Source: Flavobacteriia bacterium (GTDB lineage Bacteria > Bacteroidota > Bacteroidia > Flavobacteriales > Flavobacteriaceae). From it: a stretch of DNA of 9,573 bases. Where the stretch lies: contig JAHBAN010000154.1 of assembly GCA_018500075.1 (NCBI GenBank), forward strand, positions 1 to 9,573, given 5' to 3'. Below the pieces are notes generated by a model, which worked only from the letters and a program-made list of their open reading frames with translations, was not told the origin of the DNA and did not search any database. Each line of letters starts with the position of its first letter. The stretch's first letter is position 1. Both the position numbers and the translations under genes were made by a program. Of the stretch, positions 5,592 to 9,573 are shown piece after piece.

Positions 5592-7424
5592 CTAACTGGC
5601 CAGAAAGCCGCCTGACTGATGCGCCCAAAGTTCGCTGTAGATCCCGCCTTTTGCAATGAGGGCGTCATGTGTGCCTTGCTCAACGATCGCGCCCTCGCGC
5701 ATGACGATGATACGGTCCATGGCCGCAATCGTGGAGAGCCGGTGGGCAATCGCCAAAACAGTTTTGCCGTCCATCACACGGGTGAGCGCGGTCTGGATCG
5801 AGGCTTCGACTTCGCTGTCCAGCGCGCTGGTGGCCTCATCCAGCACAAGGATCGGCGCGTCTTTGAGAATTGCACGGGCCAAGGCGATGCGCTGGCGCTG
5901 CCCGCCCGACAGCTTGACGCCGCGCTCGCCCAGATGGGCGTCAAAGCCGCGACGCCCCTGCCCGTCTTGCAGGGTTGTGATAAAGGCACCGGCCTCGGCT
6001 TTTTCCACTGCGGCGTGCAGGGCGGCTTCGCTTGTCTGGGTGCTGCCGTAGGTGATATTGTCGCGCGCCGAGCGGTTGAAAAGCGCGGTTTCTTGCGTGA
6101 CCATGCCGATCGCACGACGCAGGCTGGCTTCTGTGACCTCGCTGATGTCTTGTCCATCGATCGTGACACGGCCGGATTCGGGGTCATAGAGCCGCAGCAA
6201 AAGCGAGACGAGCGTCGATTTGCCCGCGCCCGAGGCACCGACAATGCCGAGCTTTTCGCCGGCTTTGATGGTCAGCGAAATGTCGCTGACCCCGCCGATC
6301 TCGCGGCCATAGGAAAAGCTCACCCCGTGAAAGCGGATTTCGCCTTCGGGGACTGTGAGCGTAGCCCCTGCCCCGCTGCGCAGGCGCTTGGCGGGGGCGA
6401 GCGTGCGCATACCATCCTCGACCTCGCCAAGGTGCATATAGATTGTCATCAGAACAAAGCTGATCCAGCCCGACATTTGCGCAAGCCGGATCGAGACCGC
6501 CCCTGTGGCCGTGATATCGCCCGGCGTCACGCCGCTGTCGCGCCAAAAGAGCGCCGCGCCAAGCAGCGCCACAGGCAGGCAGCCCGCAATAAAGATCAGC
6601 CCGTAGCGGAAGACAGAACTCAGCTCGCCAAAATCCACCGCCCGTTCGCGCAGGGTCTCGAGCACATCAGCTGTGGCGGCTTCCTCAAGCGCATCGCCTG
6701 CGAAGAGTTTGACCGTTTTGATATTGGTGATCGTATCGACCACCTGCCCCGAGACCATGGCCTGTGCGGCGGCGCGCACTTTGGAGCGGGCGCGGATGCG
6801 CGGCAGGAAATAGCGCAGATAGCCGCCATAGAGCATGATCCAGCCAAAGAGGATCGCGAGCAGGCGCAGATCAATCACGGCGACGAGGATGGCAGAGCCG
6901 ATCACCGAGGCGAGCGCAAAGAGGATCGCGTTGACGGTTTCGATCACCACTTCGGTGAGAGAGCGCGTGGCTTGCACCTGTTTTTGGGCAAGGCGGCCTG
7001 CGTAATCCTCATCAAAATAGCCGACCGACTGGCCCAGCGTCCAGCGGTTGAGCCGGCCCAAGACCTGTTTGAACAGGTTTGGCCCGAGCACGACCGACTG
7101 AAACGCCGCATTCAGCCCGAAAAAGGCGGGACGCAGGCCGATCAGCAGGAAAGCTCCGAAGGCCAGCAGCCAGAGGTGGTTGCCCAAAGGGGCATCGCTT
7201 GCTGTGAGGTCGACCACTTCGCCAAGCACATACATCGACAGCACTTCGGAGGCTCCGGAAAGCGCGCTCACAAAGCCTGCCAGCGCGATAACAGGCCATG
7301 CGCCCGCGATGCACCAGCGCGCGAAGGCCCAAAGCTCGGTCGGCGGCGCGCCGCGTGCGGGGCGTGTCGGGTCGATCAGGCTTGCGGCCTTCCAAACCAT
7401 GCGGTGATAGGCTGTGTCGCTCAT
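5592..7424 (-). CDS. ABC half-transporter (membrane plus ATPase domains), second gene of operon
   Basis: This 610-residue exporter-type ABC protein has an N-terminal six-helix membrane domain (hydrophobic stretches near 38-62, 81-105, 160-184, 185-205, 272-295 and 305-330) and a C-terminal ATPase domain. The ATPase is complete: A-loop Y372, Walker A GASGAGKST (396-404, K402), Q-loop Q444, signature LSGGQ (505-509), Walker B ILVLDE (525-530, catalytic E530) and switch His H561. It should export a hydrophobic or amphipathic compound across the inner membrane, probably paired with the upstream half-transporter; the substrate is unknown. I chose the ATG at 7424, which overlaps the stop of the upstream gene (ATGA) and has GGGAG at 7433-7437 eight bases away. 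A start 23 codons further upstream would only add a cysteine- and arginine-rich read-out of the neighbour's coding sequence. The protein ends WAHQSGGFLAS, like its neighbour. Confidence 0.93.
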   Translation of the reverse strand: MSDTAYHRMVWKAASLIDPTRPARGAPPTELWAFARWCIAGAWPVIALAGFVSALSGASEVLSMYVLGEVVDLTASDAPLGNHLWLLAFGAFLLIGLRPAFFGLNAAFQSVVLGPNLFKQVLGRLNRWTLGQSVGYFDEDYAGRLAQKQVQATRSLTEVVIETVNAILFALASVIGSAILVAVIDLRLLAILFGWIMLYGGYLRYFLPRIRARSKVRAAAQAMVSGQVVDTITNIKTVKLFAGDALEEAATADVLETLRERAVDFGELSSVFRYGLIFIAGCLPVALLGAALFWRDSGVTPGDITATGAVSIRLAQMSGWISFVLMTIYMHLGEVEDGMRTLAPAKRLRSGAGATLTVPEGEIRFHGVSFSYGREIGGVSDISLTIKAGEKLGIVGASGAGKSTLVSLLLRLYDPESGRVTIDGQDISEVTEASLRRAIGMVTQETALFNRSARDNITYGSTQTSEAALHAAVEKAEAGAFITTLQDGQGRRGFDAHLGERGVKLSGGQRQRIALARAILKDAPILVLDEATSALDSEVEASIQTALTRVMDGKTVLAIAHRLSTIAAMDRIIVMREGAIVEQGTHDALIAKGGIYSELWAHQSGGFLAS

Positions 7425-9292
7425 GCCTCTGTCTCCCGCGGGGCATCGCCTGCCAGGGCATCGCCCAGAAACCCGCCGGACTGGCGCGCCCAAAGCTCTG
7501 AATAGACGCCGCCGAGGGCCAGCAACTCGCTATGGGTGCCCTGTTCCAGAACGAGGCCCTTGTCGAGCACAATGATGCGGTCCATCTGGGCGATGGTGGA
7601 GAGGCGGTGGGCGATGGCGATCACAGTTTTGCCGCGCATCATGCCATAGAGCGTGTCCTGAATGGCGGCCTCGACCTCGCTGTCGAGCGCGCTTGTGGCC
7701 TCGTCGAGCAAAAGGATCGGCGCGTTTTTGAGGATCACCCGTGCGAGGGTGATGCGTTGGCGCTGCCCGCCGGAGAGCTTGACGCCGCGCTCCCCGACAT
7801 GGGCCGCCATGCCGCGGCGACCCTCGGGGTCTTGCAGGGTTTCGATAAACTCCAGCGCCTCGGCCTCTTTGGCGGCCTGCCAGATTTCGGCATCCGTCGC
7901 CTCAAGGCGGCCATAGGCGATGTTTTCGCGCAGGGAGCGGTGCAACAATGCGCTGTCTTGCTGCACCATGCCGATCTGGCGGCGCAGGCTGTCTTGGGTC
8001 ACGGTGGCGATGTCCTGACCGTCGATCAGGATGCGCCCGGCCTCGGCGTCATAAAAGCGCAGGAGCAGCTTCACGAGTGTGGATTTGCCCGCCCCGGAGC
8101 GCCCGACGAGGCCGATTTTTTCGCCAGCTTTGATCGTCAGGGTGACGCCCTCAAGCCCGCCCACGGCGCGGCCATAGCGGTGGGTCAGGTTTTCGATCTG
8201 GATCTCGCCTTTGGAGATGGCGAGCGGTTTGGCATCTTTCGCATCGGTCAGATCGATCGGTTGGGCGATGGTTTCCATGCCTTCGGCCACGACGCCGAGC
8301 TGGCGGAAAAACGAGGTTAGCGCCCACATGATCCAGCCTGTCATCGCATTGAGGCGCAGCGTCAGAGCCGAGGCCGCCGCGACAACACCCACCGAGGCTG
8401 TGCCCTGCATCCAGAGATAGATCGCCCAGCCGACCACCCCGACAATCAGAACGCCGTTGAGCAGGGTCAGGACAAAATCCATCACCGAATAGATCCGCAT
8501 TTCTTCAATGAAGGTGCGGCGGGCCTCCTCAATGGCTTCGCGGGCAAAATTGATTTCCCCGTCATGATGGGCGAACATTTTGACCGAGTGGATATTGGTA
8601 TAGCTGTCCACCACGCGGCCTGTGACAGCGGAGCGGGCATCGGAGGCTTTTTGCGAGGCCGGGCCAACGCGCTGAAGTGTCCAGCGCATGAGCAGCCCGT
8701 AGCCAAGGAGCCAGACCGCCAAGGGCAGCATCAGGCGCAGATCGGCCCCGTAGAGCAGGACCGCCGCGCCGACGATATAGGCAAGCGAATAGGTGAGCGC
8801 GTCGAAGACCTGAAACACCGCCTCCCCTGCGGCGGGCGGGGTTTGCATGATGCGGTTGGCAATCCGGCCTGCGAAATCGTTTTCAAACCAGCCGACGGAC
8901 TGGCGCAGCACATGATTGTGCGCCCGCCAGCGCACCAGCGTGCCAAGATTGGGCAGGATCGTATTGTTGAGCAGGAGCACATCGAGAAACTGGATGGCCG
9001 GGCGGAGAATGAGCACAAAGAGCGCCAGCCCGATGAGAAACGGGCCATGCGCAGCCCAGACCTCGGCGGGGGAGCCTGTGAGCACATCCACGAGCCAGCC
9101 GGTGTAATAGATCAGCGCGATTTCAATGGCGGCGACGACGATCGACAGGCCGCCAGCGGCCCAGAACACCCCTTTGAACGGGCGGGTATAGCCGAGCATG
9201 AACCGCCAGAGCGTCTTGGGCGGCACATCTTCGCGGGGATAGGAGATATAGGGATCCACGAGGGTTTCGAAATAGGAGAAGAGCTTTTTCAT
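7421..9292 (-). CDS. ABC half-transporter (membrane plus ATPase domains), first gene of operon
   Basis: This 623-residue exporter-type half-transporter has membrane helices near 42-63, 84-108, 158-182, 186-205, 270-294 and 302-328, followed by an ATPase domain. The ATPase has A-loop Y373, Walker A GRSGAGKST (397-405, K403), Q-loop Q445, signature LSGGQ (506-510), Walker B ILLLDE (526-531, catalytic E531) and switch His H562. It is closely similar to the downstream gene across both domains, sharing for example GVKLSGGQRQRI and the WARQSGGFLG ending, so the pair is probably a tandem duplication forming a heterodimer. It belongs to the broad MsbA/multidrug exporter class; the substrate cannot be read from sequence. 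The ATG at 9292 has AAGG eight bases upstream. A hydrophilic tail of about 14 residues (ALAGDAPRETEA) is absent from the partner. The stop codon overlaps the next start, so translation is probably coupled. The promoter region lies at 9403-9457. Confidence 0.93.
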   Translation of the reverse strand: MKKLFSYFETLVDPYISYPREDVPPKTLWRFMLGYTRPFKGVFWAAGGLSIVVAAIEIALIYYTGWLVDVLTGSPAEVWAAHGPFLIGLALFVLILRPAIQFLDVLLLNNTILPNLGTLVRWRAHNHVLRQSVGWFENDFAGRIANRIMQTPPAAGEAVFQVFDALTYSLAYIVGAAVLLYGADLRLMLPLAVWLLGYGLLMRWTLQRVGPASQKASDARSAVTGRVVDSYTNIHSVKMFAHHDGEINFAREAIEEARRTFIEEMRIYSVMDFVLTLLNGVLIVGVVGWAIYLWMQGTASVGVVAAASALTLRLNAMTGWIMWALTSFFRQLGVVAEGMETIAQPIDLTDAKDAKPLAISKGEIQIENLTHRYGRAVGGLEGVTLTIKAGEKIGLVGRSGAGKSTLVKLLLRFYDAEAGRILIDGQDIATVTQDSLRRQIGMVQQDSALLHRSLRENIAYGRLEATDAEIWQAAKEAEALEFIETLQDPEGRRGMAAHVGERGVKLSGGQRQRITLARVILKNAPILLLDEATSALDSEVEAAIQDTLYGMMRGKTVIAIAHRLSTIAQMDRIIVLDKGLVLEQGTHSELLALGGVYSELWARQSGGFLGDALAGDAPRETEA

Positions 9293-9369
9293 GTCTTAGG
9301 CCTTGGATATGGGACAGGGCCGCGCAGAGCGGCGCGGGTGCATCAGGTGTTTCGCCAGGGGTTTGGCGA

Positions 9370-9402
9370 TCACCCGGTTGTGGTCCAGATCCCGTAAAAC
9401 AT
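9370..9402 (-). CDS. Possible 10-residue leader peptide of the ABC operon
   Basis: The reading frame encodes MFYGIWTTTG and stops at TGA. Its support is the ribosome-binding site: AAGGAGG at 9408-9414, five bases before the ATG, is the strongest in the window, far better than that of the ABC gene 77 bp downstream. The peptide holds F, Y and W within six residues and then three threonines. Downstream are two small stems, CGCCA-AACCCC-TGGCG (minus strand, about 9353-9368) and CCGCGC/GCGCGG (9320-9337). A leader peptide or start-coupled regulator is plausible. The alternative is a broken small gene: in another frame the sequence stays open from the same area to TAA at 9296-9298, which a one-base insertion would join to this start. 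Confidence 0.35.
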   Translation of the reverse strand: MFYGIWTTTG

Positions 9403-9416
9403 GGTGCCCTCCTTCG

Positions 9417-9428
9417 TTCACTTGTGAA
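9417..9428. promoter_or_regulatory. Candidate operator at the ABC operon transcription start
   Basis: TTCAC-TT-GTGAA is a perfect 5+5 inverted repeat with a 2-base centre. It lies between the candidate -10 box (9428-9433) and the Shine-Dalgarno sequence of the leader frame (9408-9414), which places it over the expected transcription start. A repressor bound here would block initiation. The regulator family cannot be named and no regulator gene is visible in the window. Confidence 0.4.
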
Positions 9429-9456
9429 GGGTAGCGGAGGGTGGACAGGCTGTCAC
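9428..9456 (-). promoter_or_regulatory. Candidate sigma70 promoter of the ABC operon
   Basis: On the minus strand, GTGACA (9451-9456, five of six bases matching TTGACA) is followed by exactly 17 bp and then TACCCT (9428-9433), which fits the TAxxxT pattern common in alphaproteobacterial -10 boxes. The predicted start is near 9421. The -35 box lies in an imperfect dyad at 9440-9457 (GGTG, bulged G, ACAG, central G, CTGT, CACC). Confidence 0.45.
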
Positions 9457-9484
9457 CCCACTTTTGTCTTGGGGCGGGGCCTTT

Positions 9485-9573
9485 CTGTCTCTTATACACA
9501 TCTCCGAGCCCACGAGAAAGGAATAGATATCGTATGCCGTTTTTCGCTTGAAAAAAAAAAAAGCAAGAAACTC
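9485..9573. other. Illumina Nextera adapter read-through (not genomic)
   Basis: CTGTCTCTTATACACATCT at 9485-9503 is the exact 19-bp Tn5 mosaic end used in Nextera libraries. It is followed by CCGAGCCCACGAGA (9504-9517) of the read-2 adapter, one mismatched base, an 8-base index position (9519-9526, read as AGGAATAG), and a degraded P7 sequence (ATATCGTATGCCG, then TTTTTCGCTTG, 9527-9550) with scattered substitutions. Then come 12 A residues and a low-quality tail. This order is that of a read running off the end of its insert. The genomic sequence therefore ends at 9484. The mosaic end here marks library preparation, not a natural transposon. Confidence 0.98.

Noticed and set aside
7425..7493. 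Longer N-terminus for the second ABC gene
   Set aside because: The extra 23 residues (MGAPVRRVSGRCPGRRCP...) are an out-of-frame reading of the upstream gene's conserved C-terminus. The ATGA-overlap start with its own GGGAG is much better supported.
5619..7505. Plus-strand 628-residue open frame opposite the second ABC gene
   Set aside because: It is a shadow of the ABC gene, rich in Arg, His and Asp, with no recognisable motif and no ribosome-binding site.
9296..9499. Minus-strand 67-residue frame starting MYKRQ
   Set aside because: Its GTG start lies inside the Nextera mosaic end, so the N-terminus is an adapter artefact. The rest lies in the leader of the ABC operon and has no start codon with a ribosome-binding site in that frame.
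9485..9503. Tn5/IS50-like mosaic end suggesting a transposon boundary
   Set aside because: It is followed directly by read-2 adapter, index and P7 sequence, not by transposon DNA. It comes from library preparation.

Overview
The window reads as chromosomal DNA from an alphaproteobacterium of the Rhodobacterales (Roseobacter/Rhodobacter group). The grounds are high G+C, the style of the DnaG and L28 proteins, promoters with TAxxxT-type -10 boxes, and a GC-rich multi-hairpin intergenic element of a kind I recall from this order. It is an assembled contig end: the last 89 bases (9485-9573) are Illumina Nextera library adapter, not genome.

Layout, left to right. 1-109 is the spacer downstream of dnaG; rpoD often follows dnaG but cannot be seen here. 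110-2095 (minus) is DNA primase dnaG. 2146-2463 (minus) is a small secreted two-cysteine protein of unknown function, and 2546-3223 (minus) is a membrane-embedded M50 zinc metalloprotease. Divergent from it, 3306-3989 (plus) is a sirtuin NAD-dependent protein deacylase (cobB). A hairpin-rich repeat (3990-4105) fills the convergent gap to a minus-strand copper pair: a small Cys-containing secreted protein (4669-5016) followed by a PCu(A)C copper chaperone (4116-4607). 5128-5418 (minus) is rpmB (ribosomal protein L28), with its own promoter upstream and a strong intrinsic terminator downstream. The right-hand part is a two-gene minus-strand operon for ABC half-transporters (7421-9292, then 5592-7424) whose reading frames overlap by ATGA.

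How the genes fit together. The window is mostly housekeeping genes (replication, translation, protein deacylation, copper delivery) plus one exporter operon. The two half-transporters are alike over the whole length and probably form a heterodimer with two intact ATP sites. The 192 genomic bases upstream of that operon are the most information-rich non-coding stretch: a plausible sigma70 promoter (GTGACA, 17-bp spacer, TACCCT), a 12-bp inverted repeat at the expected transcription start, a second dyad over the -35 box, and a ten-codon reading frame with a near-perfect Shine-Dalgarno sequence. This looks like a repressor-controlled, possibly attenuated leader, though the sequence alone does not prove it. 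I see no CRISPR array, tRNA, rRNA, insertion sequence or prophage, and no clear new defence system.
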